A stretch of 64,000 nucleotides of DNA from Armillaria gallica (Eukaryota > Basidiomycota > Agaricomycetes > Agaricales > Physalacriaceae), in assembly GCA_037576215.1 (NCBI GenBank), contig JBANDB010000008.1:3844001-3908000 (forward strand), in the 5' to 3' direction. A program made the translations under genes and the position numbers. Positions 12,736 to 22,250 of this stretch are shown piece after piece; position 1 is the first letter of the stretch, and each line of letters starts with the position of its first letter. Below the pieces are notes generated by a model that was given only the letters and a program-made list of their open reading frames with translations, had not been told where the DNA came from and did no database searches.

Positions 12736-13269
12736 GGTGACTTCCCGCAGGATTTAGAAACACAGACTATTTTCTAAATTCAAAGAAATTCAAATTACGA
12801 ACATTTAGAATCTATATTTTCAGACCGTAAGCCAACAATCATCGAACGTGTTATAAAATGCTACCTACCATGTGCCGTATTGCCGGGGAGATGAATATAA
12901 AAGGAAAGTGGACCTTCCCCTCCACTGAACCCTTAAAGACGAGAGCTATGGTGTCGCGCAACGGTTGGAAGGCTACTTCATAAGCCACAAGTTCATACGA
13001 GCCTAGCAGCAGGAGAGGATGGGCTGGAGGTTGCGAATCGAGATTGGCGGACTTCGAAATATCCTAGCAACGAAATCTACAACAAGGATTTAGGTCTGGA
13101 AGGGGGGGTCGGAGGGGTCGTCTAGATTAAATTTTAGGAAAGCTGAATTCCCATCAAAATCATCAACAGGGTCAAAAGTTAATGTCGGCTGCTCGGCAAC
13201 CTTCCATATGGGGTGGTTGCTATGCGTCTAGAATTTTGTTTAGGTTTCTAAATCCTGAGGGAAGTCACC
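12736..13269. mobile_element. Non-autonomous DNA transposon (MITE-like) with 26-bp terminal inverted repeats
   Basis: The left end (12736-12761, GGTGACTTCCCGCAGGATTT then AGAAAC) is the reverse complement of the right end (13244-13269) with one mismatch in 26. The 534-bp span has no open frame of note, as expected for a non-autonomous element. ATT lies immediately outside the right end and one base outside the left end, a possible 3-bp target duplication. No transposase is seen, so the superfamily is unknown. Confidence 0.65.
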
Positions 13270-13414
13270 ATTCCTAAATGAAACATACTAAACAGGTACC
13301 GCAGTTGATAAATCAGAATGGTCTCTCTTCCTCGATCCTTTCATGCATGAAGGACTGATCCTTGTCAGCCTGCGCCACAAAACACACTCTCGGTTGAAGT
13401 AGCATTCGGTGGTA

Positions 13415-14509
13415 TTACATCAGAGACGTAGAGCGATGGCTGAACTTCTTTACGCGGGCAAACATGGACCTGGCACGTAAGTCGTCAAGCCGTTCTTGCC
13501 ATTCCTTTGTGAATGGTATGAGGACAGGCACGACAATTTCCTCGATCGAAGTACTGTTAACGGTAGAGAGGACGCCGATGATAGTATCGCACAAAGGTGG
13601 TTGGATTGCACCCGACAGCCTGAGGTTACGAAGTTCCGTGTTGTCGCTAAGGTTGAGATGCCGCGAAACGTCTTCAGGGAGAGAAAAGCAGTGCTCAGAT
13701 ATTCCATTCGAGGCACAGATAATATAGAACCTACCTGGACTCCAACCCGGGAAGAATGGACGGGACGTGGGACGAAGGATTAATTCGCGAAGATGGGGAC
13801 CTGCTCCTTTAAGCAAAGTATGCACATGGGAAGTAATTCGGAACCCGATCCCTCCCAACTCGAGACGCTGCAGCGAGATGGGCGCAGGCGATGCAGCAAT
13901 CCAAGCTATAATGCTATTAACGGGTATTGGACCGATGACGCAGAGTCGTCGAAGACCTCGCGGGACGCCCGCACCGCTGAGATCGTCGGTGTCCGTTGGA
14001 GGTAAAACCGTGTAGATAAGTGTCAAATCCTGCAAATGAGGAAAGGATGACATGAAGTTTCCCAAGTGTTGTATGTCTGCAAATTTGTTGTTCTCCAACC
14101 AAAGCGACGTCACACCCCCAAAGTGTCTGAGTAAATCTCCCGAGCTCGTCTCCGGAGTCTCCCATAAAAGGTGCTCGAGCCTGAGTAGCGTTAGCCTCTC
14201 CAGCTTCTCCAGGGCTGGGGCTAGGCTTTCCAAGATACAACTATCGATGTAGCGTGTATCACCCATCTTGTATCTGCATATCTTCAGCTCTTGAGCGAAA
14301 TCAGGAATCGACACCAGTGGGGACTGGAAGAGCTTCAGGAACCCTTGTACCGTTTCTGGGGTGACGACCAAACTTTTGAAGAGTATGCGACGGCTGGGGG
14401 ACAGCCATGTCTTGCATACAAGAGAAAGAGCAGCAAGCGCATTGTAATCGGGGCTGACGAAGTCAACAATGGCGCATAGTATCTCGGGAGGTAATAACTC
14501 GGGGGACAT
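13415..14509 (-). CDS. F-box protein
   Basis: A 364-residue open frame starting MSPELLPPEILCAIVDFV, with LAALSLVCKTWLSPSRRILF completing an N-terminal F-box of about 45 residues. F-boxes bind Skp1 in SCF ubiquitin ligases. The remainder shows leucine-rich-repeat-like units (LKICRY, LERLTLLRLEHLLWE, VTSLWLENNKF, LQDLTLIYTVLPP, LRRLCVIGPIPVNSIIAWIA, LQRLELGGIGF, LRELILRPTSRP), the usual plan for the expanded Agaricomycete F-box/LRR family. A GT...AG pair near 13723-13677 could be an intron, but the frame is open through it, so one exon is assumed. The target is unknown. A decayed relative lies just upstream at about 14.9-15.1 kb. Confidence 0.82.
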   Translation of the reverse strand: MSPELLPPEILCAIVDFVSPDYNALAALSLVCKTWLSPSRRILFKSLVVTPETVQGFLKLFQSPLVSIPDFAQELKICRYKMGDTRYIDSCILESLAPALEKLERLTLLRLEHLLWETPETSSGDLLRHFGGVTSLWLENNKFADIQHLGNFMSSFPHLQDLTLIYTVLPPTDTDDLSGAGVPRGLRRLCVIGPIPVNSIIAWIAASPAPISLQRLELGGIGFRITSHVHTLLKGAGPHLRELILRPTSRPFFPGWSPGRFYIICASNGISEHCFSLPEDVSRHLNLSDNTELRNLRLSGAIQPPLCDTIIGVLSTVNSTSIEEIVVPVLIPFTKEWQERLDDLRARSMFARVKKFSHRSTSLM

Positions 14510-14861
14510 AGGTGATACGAAGAAAGGAGGTTGTTTAAAAGTTTCTTTTTATGATACAGTGCTGCTTCACTGAGTCAGTAGGGTCGTAGTCACCTTCAAG
14601 GAGTGCGCAGTTTTGTCTTTGTCGTGGCGATGACTCGTTCCTGTGGACATATTTGCAATCGTCATCATTACTTACAAATGATATAGATCTGGTGGAAGAC
14701 AATTGGAATCTCAGGTTTGACGATAGAAGGGTCTTTGGGATGATATCCGAGTCATCCCTTGCTCATGGTAGAGCTTGAATTCTTTTGACGCTACTCGAAA
14801 ACGAACGGGCATGGCGGTAAAAGTCCCAGCATGTTTCCGCCTGGAAATTGGAACGTAAACC

Positions 14862-15137
14862 TTAGTCGCGGCAAACACCGAATTCCACTTGAACTCTACG
14901 AAACCAGCAATAGCAAAGAGCTAGAGAATCAGCGCCGTGGAAGTATTGCAACAAACAAGGGAATCGCGTGTGGAGAGAAAGCGATGCAGAAATCCAAGCA
15001 ATGGCGCTATCAATGGGTCGAGTCTGGACCGATGGTGCTGACTCGGAAGTCGTCGTCGGTCGAGGATCTTGCAGGAAAATGACGTCTGAGATGGAAGAGA
15101 GTAATCGATGCCTAACACCTTCATTGATTTGTCTCAT
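14862..15137 (-). pseudogene. Decayed fragment of a second F-box/LRR gene
   Basis: On the minus strand, nucleotides around 15085-15000 align to the neighbouring F-box gene around 14000-13890. Both have a near-identical ATCGGTCCA block, a TTxATAGC-TT-GCTTGGATT block and a CTGCATCGC block; the protein equivalent is CVIGPIPVNSIIAWIAAS. The flanks match only patchily and the frame is not maintained. It looks like a tandem duplicate that has mostly eroded. The stretch 14510-15572 holds nothing else I recognise apart from presumed promoter and 3' sequences. Confidence 0.6.
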
Positions 15138-15572
15138 GCTCTAAAAATAATGATACTAAAGATAATAACAGCGGCGACGATAGAGGAAACGATAGAATGA
15201 ACGAACAGATGACACGGTGCTCACACCATTGGAGGGGAAGTACTTGGTTCAGAAAAGTCTTCCTAGTACTTGAGCGCGTGTGTGCATGGTCAAGGCGTCA
15301 GACATATTCAATGCACAAGCAAACTTTACGACGAAAGCTGTCAGGGAGTTCGTAGCTGTTTTGGCAGAGAAGGCACTTTGGCTTAGACAGCTTCAGACAA
15401 AGCTATAACATTGACATGATACATAACACATGCGTAATATAGGATACAAACTTGAACTAATAGTATTGAAACCAACATGAACGAGAATGGGAAACAAATG
15501 CAACGAGAGTGAAAATGATGTCTAGCATGCAAGCAAAGATAAAAAATAAGCATATAACGAAACAACAGAAGA

Positions 15573-17593
15573 TCAGTCATCTTCCATAGCACCAGCGAAA
15601 TGTGGATCGCGCCGATCTTTGGCCTCGGCATTCTTCCTGTCTCTTTCCAGCCTGGAGAGCTCTTGTCGCCAGAGCGCAGACACTTCTTCCTCCATGACGT
15701 CGTCAGACACCGACGTCTCTGAGGCCCCGATGCCCATGCCTCTTAAAACCTCTTCAGGCCAAACGCCTGTAGCCAGCTGGATGTTCCCCGATACGACACC
15801 CATCTGTGCACCCTGCGTAAAGGATGCGGTCCTAGTAAGTGAACGCTTGCCCCCTTTAGATCCAAAGACGGACGTCGTGGAGACTAGGCCAAAACCTTCT
15901 AGCATACCGGTGATGTCTCCGAACTCGCTGCGGGACACGGGCACGAAAACGTCATTGTCACCGCGTCGCAAGACAGCCGAATAGAAAACATGTAACTGTG
16001 ACGTCTCCATACTTGTGGCCACGGTGGAGAGGCGTGGCGACGACTGCGAACGTTTGGTAGGTGATGACGATGTAGGCATCGTAAGAGGTAAACCGGCTTC
16101 CATCCGTTTTGAAGACAGGAGGATCGACAGAAGCACAAGTCGCGCTTGGAGGCCTAAGGACTTGACTTTTGACGCGATATCGCTATTATATGAGCTAGCA
16201 GTTGATGAGGACACAGAGGGTGTCATCTTGTTCAACGGACCGTGGGCCTTGAGAGCCGCCAGAACATGGGCGGGCGTGATGGAAACCTTCGACGAGGCTT
16301 CCTTAGAGATACCCGTTGAGACAGCGGCGTCAATCGCTCCCCGAAGAACCTCGAAAAGACTTCGCACGTCTCCTGTCAAAGCGGCGACTTTCTTCGTCAA
16401 CAACACCAGTGGTGCGGTAGGAAGTAATTTCTTGGCTTCCTCAGCAGATTCTGCATTGTACAAGGGAGCCAGTCGCGCCTGAACAATCAGTTGAAGTTGC
16501 GCCGGTGTATAAGGAGGGAAGTGAAGTGTCTGTACAGATGAAGAGAACGAGGCCGTCGATGATGTAAGAGTATGAGTATTGGCGATGGCGATGACGCGCA
16601 GAGCAGAGGACCTGCATGCGGGAAGGGAGAACACGGCGGATAAGGACTGCATGGTGGTAGCGATATGATCCAACTCGTCTAATACTAGAAGGCTATAACA
16701 GATATGAGTCACCGCGAGAGAGAGAGATAAGAAACTACTATACCATTTGCTGTCAAGGCTAGACAGGATGTCTTCTACAGTCTCCTTCCCCTTCCCCTTG
16801 GCAGTCCTTCTGGACTGTTTCCGTTTGCAGGGTCCTTGGAATTCTTCAGACAGCCGCTCCCATAAAGCTTCAACGTTCTCAAGGGCCATGCAGTTGACCG
16901 TAATAATCTTCGTCTTATTCAAGTCGGAGCCAAGAGATTGGATGAGGGCATTGACAAGGGCAGTCTTGCCCGTGCCAGGGGAGCCAGAGATGTACAGGCT
17001 GGTGATTTGATCTCCGTTGTCGGAGATTGTGATGAAATCCCGGATGACTGAGCGCTCCTTCTCGCGTCCTGGCATATCACCTATGAAATCGCAGGTAGCA
17101 CGAAGTAACGCGCGAGCTCTAGCATGAATAGGCAAAAGTGATGGCGGGGTAGGTGGTGGTGTGGATATTGTTAAGTGCGCTACGGCGGTAGTGGGCGTTG
17201 AAGGAGGGATCAACGACGTAGATGCGCGCCTCTGTGGCACTATATATAAGGTGGCAGAATTAAAAATAAGAAACAAAGAAAGTGGTGAGTGAACGCACAT
17301 GGTCGTCGGCGCGGCAAAGCAATGCCAGCTTCAGTCGATGTCCTCCTGAGGGCGCGCGCAGCTCTAGCTGAGATAGGTGACGATGAATCGCCGTTGACCG
17401 CCCGGATGAGATACGGGGGAATGTTTTCCTTGTTACCGTCGCCATCGAGTATTGTTATCGTCGTCTTGGGGCGTTTTGGATTGGGCGTGGGGTCCGGCGT
17501 CTGCAGATGCTGGCGGTTCGAGGGCGACGACAGCTCACCTCGATGAGTGCGCTTCCCGAGGATCGATAGCTGCGTTGAGCGTGGGGTCTGCAT
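15573..17593 (-). CDS. CDC6: DNA replication licensing factor Cdc6/Cdc18
   Basis: AAA+ ATPase that loads MCM helicase at origins with ORC. The start chosen is MQTPRSTQLSILGKRTHRGE at 17593; the frame is open to 17734, but that would swallow the promoter of SPO11. The N-terminal tail is rich in S/T-P sites, typical of CDK targets. The AAA+ core has ATCDFIGDMPGREKERSVI, Walker A SGSPGTGKTALVNAL, Walker B LLVLDELDHI, sensor-1 region VIAIANTHTL and sensor-2/GDVRSLFEVLRGAID. A winged-helix C-terminus follows (QARLVLLSILLSSKRM, EFGDITGMLEGFGLVST). Two to three introns; about 630 residues. It ends AMEDD with the stop at 15573-15575. Cdc6 rather than Orc1: no BAH domain, and the size fits. Confidence 0.92.
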
Positions 17594-17721
17594 CGCCGTC
17601 GATGTCGATGTCGAGGATGTTGATGGTGGTAGAGAGTGCCCTGCCAAACAAATCATTTTGACACCGGCATTCAATATTCGATCTCCGCCATCACCATCAT
17701 CAGTAAATAACGCGAGGCGCG

Positions 17722-17727
17722 ACGCGT
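17722..17727. promoter_or_regulatory. MCB element (ACGCGT)
   Basis: Palindromic ACGCGT, with further ACGCG and GGCGCG motifs within 25 bp. This is the classic MBF/DSC1 site controlling G1/S genes, including the fission yeast CDC6 orthologue cdc18. Presence is direct; function here is inferred. Confidence 0.6.
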
Positions 17728-17731
17728 AGGC

Positions 17732-17737
17732 CACGTG
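17732..17737. promoter_or_regulatory. E-box (CACGTG)
   Basis: Perfect CACGTG palindrome between the MCB element and the SPO11 ATG at 17747, a possible bHLH factor site. Confidence 0.35.
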
Positions 17738-17746
17738 CTTGACGCG

Positions 17747-19767
17747 ATGGTCACGGCTTCTTCCCTTTCGACAACGACCATGGATTCTCAGACACTCCCC
17801 AATGAAGACATGGAAATCGAGGAAGACGACGAGCTTGAGTACATATCAATCTTCAATGTCTGATTCACACCAAGATACCTTGCAGATCGCCGGACGCGAC
17901 TCAGGCAATGGAAAACATGGCGATATCCTTCCTACAGCAGTTGGACCAAGTTTTCTGTTCAGACGACGACCCAGGCTCTTCAGAAGACGACTCTCCCGGG
18001 ACAAAAAGTTCTATCGTCAAATTGCAGCTGACCGATAGAACCAAACGCACGCGACATGGGTAGCGCACAGCAACATAGATCAGGACTGGCACTGATTTAT
18101 CCATTCAGGACCACCGACACAAAATACATCTCTTACCCACGAAAATGTACCACGGGCAGTGCGCGACCGTTTGGTATGTGTCTTAGTTTTTGTGCCCTAT
18201 ACCCCAACTTAGCCTCTCCAAGCCCAGCTTTTCCACGTCCTTGATAGCATGCATGAATCAGTTATTAGTGGTGTTCCTGTTACTAAGCGGTATCTGAGCA
18301 TCTCATCTCCAGTACTTTCGCTCAAAGGTCTTGTAGTGATATCTACTACAAAGACGTACCACTCTTGAAGACCCAGCGAACCGTTGACAATGTTCGTGCA
18401 CGGTCTTTATGCTATTACACTGAGTGCATCTCCAATAGCTTGTCGATGACCTCGCTGCCACGTTCGACCTTGAAAGATCCCAACTCAACGTCGTAGGTGC
18501 TGGTATACAATACTAGCCTACCGAATCGTGACGACACCCAATTCTAGCGAGCAACGTCGAAAGGACTAATTTGTGGGTCATCCCTGACGTTCCACCTCAA
18601 TAGCGGAACTACTCTGTGCCCCAACGATACCGATGTAGGATCCATCGCTAGTAATTCTGCTCGAACCCACTGACCTTCTGAATACAGGGATCCCTAATAC
18701 CTGTTGGTGAAGACATCCGGACGTTCAGTCTAACAGAAGAGATATCATGGGTACTCATTGTTGAGAAAGACGTATGTGTCCTTTGCCTTGTCTTGTTTGA
18801 GAGGCTTAGTATTCCACACATAGGCCATATTTCAGCATCTCTGTCGCTTTCAGTTATCGAAACACCCATCTCTTCCGGGACGAGGCTTACTGATTACGGT
18901 CAGGAGGTGTCCTCTATCTCTAGTCCTTCGTTAAATACCGCTATAGGGTAAAGGGTATCCCGACATGGCCACACGACATCTTGTCAAGACCCTTTCAGAC
19001 AACCTCCCTACAAGGTGCGGATTATTGTGTGCCCGTAGAGCCACGCGTTGAACCTTCCAGTCGTTTAGTGTCCCCATCATGGTGTTAGTCGACGGTGACG
19101 CCTTCGGCATCGACATCTTATCGGTTTACAAATATGGAAGCCGCGCTCTTCAGCACGAAAATTATAAGCTCACTGCTGGACGTGTCAAATGGCTCGGCCT
19201 GTGGTCTAGTGAACTGGCGACGTTCGTTAGTTCTTAATCCTGGGTTTTCAAATGCTAACGTCTGGAGCCAGTCTGGGTATTGACCGCGACGCGCTTATTC
19301 CTATCAGCAAGCATGATGAGAAGAAGGTCTGTCTTACGTTCCAGTATGTCACCTTTTTGCCTCTAATTTTTTCCCGAAGGCATTCGAGATGCTTCGCCGT
19401 TCGACGAAAATACCGAAGAAATGGAGGCTCGTCTATCCATTTGTGTATTTGTGTCCGGCAACGTCTGACAAGCTATTCCGCTATCAGGAAAGAGCTCATG
19501 CATATGCTTCACAATCGCCGGAAAGCTGAAATCGAGATTCTCTACACCAGTCGCCCAGACGCCTCTCCTGGAAGTGCACCTCTCTCTGATATGGCTTCCA
19601 AGCACCCGAACGAGACTACTGTTGCTGTATCTGGCAGTTCTTTTCCTAATCTGGCTTCAGATAACTCTCCTCCTTGCTTAACTCCTTCGATGAACTCACA
19701 TCCGCCCCTACTCCAATATTTGATCACCAAGATTACGAGCTTCGTATCATCCGCAAAGCATCCATAG
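17747..19767 (+). CDS. SPO11: Spo11, meiotic DNA double-strand-break transesterase
   Basis: About 13 short exons, each joined at GT-AG (one GC-AG) sites without a break in frame. An acidic N-terminus (MEIEEDDELE) leads to KYISYPRKCTTGSARPFA and QLFHVLDSMHESVISGVPV, the family's N-terminal pattern. Then comes the catalytic motif CSDIYYKD, whose second Tyr is the expected nucleophile. The winged helix LVDDLAATFDLERSQLNV follows. The Toprim fold has WVLIVEKDAIF (metal-binding Glu), TGKGYPDMATRHLVKTL and the acidic motif VDGDAFGIDILSVYKYGS. It ends with KWLGLWSSEL, PISKHDEKKAFEML and RRKAEIEILYT, then LLQYLITKI. Alternative ATG at 17780. A 111-nt stretch at 19550-19660 is either a Ser/Pro-rich insert or an unspliced intron of three-fold length. 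No open frame longer than about 170 codons covers it, so gene finders could miss it. Confidence 0.9.
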
Positions 19768-22250
19768 TGCGACTTCTTGCAGCTGTTGCTTATTCTCATT
19801 GCTTTGTTTCTTTGACCGAGCGGTCGGTGCATCACGATTTCCCGTCACGGATAAGTATAAAGTCGTGCACAAGGTTATGGATCGGTGTTCGAAGGTTTCC
19901 GGGCTCCTAGTTTGAAAATCGAGTCGAGGTCCGTGGCAGATGAAGACAAGCTTCTCACCCTTGATATCAGGGGCACCATATGCCTTCTCGCTCTAATAGT
20001 AATACCCCAGGTGTCGGTGATAGGAGATTCAATGGCAAAAACTACGAAGCTCTGAACACGGCCTTTTTTGTATGCGCAATCATACTGCTGGCTTGAATTG
20101 AGACTTCATAAAACCAGAGGTGGTTCCCATTTAACTGGGCGGAAGATAGGATCCACAGGCGTCCACATATTGGACCCTTTCGGCAGTACCCGGGTAGCCT
20201 AGACCTGTTCATCATGATCTCTAGTTTCCTAGTGGGTACCTCGACCCTCCAATTGCGGGATTCCTGGACCTCTAGGCCTCTTTGAAGAATCGCATTCAGG
20301 AAGAGCATACTTTCGCGCGTTTACCAAACTTGAAACGCGAACAGTGGCCAATACGGGTCTAAAGTTTTTTATCCCATCCGTGTCGCGGGCACGGACATGT
20401 TATGGCTGCGCTACGGCGCCTCCCTGTCCATCACCGGTGGTTGTTATGACGCTCTGACAGGCGCGAAATTCACTGCTGTCAGTGAACGGAAAATCAATGG
20501 TTCTATGCTCCATCGGTTTGACATTGCATCAAAGCTACTTTTCGTTTTCAGACGGACAGTGCGAGATCTTCTGCGTCAGATGTGTTCCTCAAAGCTAGGA
20601 AATACAAGACAGACATCGACATCTCCGGTATAACATTGGTCGGAGTGAAGATATCCGTCTTGCATTACATGTATTCTCTAGCTTTGAATACATCCGACGC
20701 AGAAGACCTTTGGCCGAGGCGAAGGTTGAAGGTGCACAAACCCTTCTTCGTTCCTGGACGTTGAACCCCACATCTTTGAACAAGTACTTGGCGTTCAATC
20801 TGCACCCATCGGCAGTGTTTGATCCTGACACAACTTCGTTTGTTTCGAATTGGCATTCCTTCTGTATCGTTTGTTATCCTTACCGCCGTCACGGTGTCTG
20901 TAGGAGGCATCTGAGGTGCCTGGCCGATGCTGTTGGCCTCATCAGCGTCGACGAACGCGAGTTCGGAGGGGGTAGAAATTCCTGGAGGAGATTATCGAGT
21001 GGGTTCGCATCTAGGACGCATATGATGTAGCATCGACTGCCCCCACATACCCGGCACCGACGACCAGAAGACTCTAATCTCATGTCATCAGCGCCAATAT
21101 CGGGGCTGGTGTTTGGGGATCCATTCAACTAAGTATTGGAAAATGGTAGCTAGGCCTTGTATGGCGTTTGAGGCATTATTGACACTATGACGCAAGATCA
21201 GCCAAGCCTCTTTTGTGCGATTATCGGGAGCGATGCCTAAATGTACGCTTCGGTTCTTTAATGGGTTAGGACTCGACTAACATATGTTTAGGAAACAGTA
21301 ACAGCATTTCTGTTCTGTGTCACTCTCTGTTGGCATAATGCAGGTTACTTTACAAGCTATGGCCCAAAGTCGGGTGGACTTGTAGCTAGACGTTCATGAA
21401 ACTCGCACCTCAAATGTCATGGAGTCAAAGAGGTGATTGTTCAAAGGCAAATTCCACGGTTTGGGCTATTCAGGTACGAATAATTCTCATCCGAAATGCG
21501 CCATTTATCATAAACATCTGACCTTTGAAATTGCTTCTGAAACGTAGTCTCTACGAGCGCAGAACCTAGGACTCATCCTCTATTCAAAATAGTATCAAAA
21601 CTGTCTGCCTTGGCGGACAACAGTCCGATGTTCGGGTGAGGGGACATGTCTGTGCTATGCGTCGATGGTCCCTTGTGCCTTCCATACGGTGATGATATTG
21701 TGCTCATCCAACTGCTTCGATCTAATCGTTCACCCGCTAAACTTCTGGTCCCGAAACAACCGAGGCTCTACCCGTGATGCAGAAGGCTTGCCCGCAGAAA
21801 CGTACGGAGCTCGTGAAAAGATGCGTTCCAAGCCTAGACTTGATATTAAACCATAGACTGTGGGAGCTTGGGAGGATCTTTCAGCTGTACGTGAGTAGTG
21901 TCATTATCAGCAATTTCACCTTTGAACATACGATAATCCTCTCCAAACAGGGGCATTGACCGCCAGACTTTGGTACTTACTAACTGTCGAACCCCAGTCA
22001 ATCTGACGATCTAATCTGTCATGTCTTCGGTGGCCTTTTTCCAGCGATCTAGCCGCGCGCGCGCCGGACATGTACCAATGCAGGACAGTGTATGACCTCC
22101 GTAACCTGTACGCGACGTTAGAGATGCATGCCGAGGATCGCATCAACAAGCGTTTAAAAGATACCCTCCTTTCTGAATTTCAAGTCAGCGCTTAGTCCTC
22201 CAGGATTTCCTTACTCCTCTTCAGGACCTCGCCGTCGACGATTCGCTATC
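19768..22250. other. Gene-poor 2.5-kb spacer
   Basis: I tried to chain exons on both strands, as worked for SPO11, and could not obtain a recognisable protein. Fragments between 20460 and 21000 look mildly protein-like but do not join. The stretch contains one clear imperfect inverted repeat (20565-20710) and the promoter of the tyrosinase gene at its right end, with a TTTAAAAG motif near 22153. Confidence 0.55.
20565..20710. repeat. Imperfect inverted repeat / hairpin
   Basis: The left arm 20565-20609 (shared core TCTTCTGCGTC, GATGT, TTC, AAAGCTAG, AATACA) is repeated in reverse complement at 20659-20710, with a few substitutions and a 3-base gap. The loop is about 50 nt. Transcription would give a ~40-bp stem. 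It could be a small MITE or a hairpin RNA. Confidence 0.6.

Larger units (their letters stand above)
17594..17746. promoter_or_regulatory. Bidirectional CDC6/SPO11 promoter
   Basis: The 153-bp gap between the two opposed start codons must serve both genes. It contains GC-rich repeats and, near the SPO11 side, an MluI cell-cycle box and an E-box. No TATA element is seen. Confidence 0.65.

Noticed and set aside
15573..17734. Extended CDC6 start at 17734 (MAYASRLALF)
   Set aside because: It would leave 12 bp to SPO11 and put the MCB element in coding sequence; the ATG at 17593 fits better, though this is not proven.
18064..19767. Decayed pseudogene full of stops
   Set aside because: The stops fall in short GT-AG introns; the spliced frame is an intact SPO11.
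20397..21030. Possible gene between SPO11 and tyrosinase
   Set aside because: Pieces look protein-like but do not chain, and part of the resemblance comes from the inverted repeat being read on both strands.
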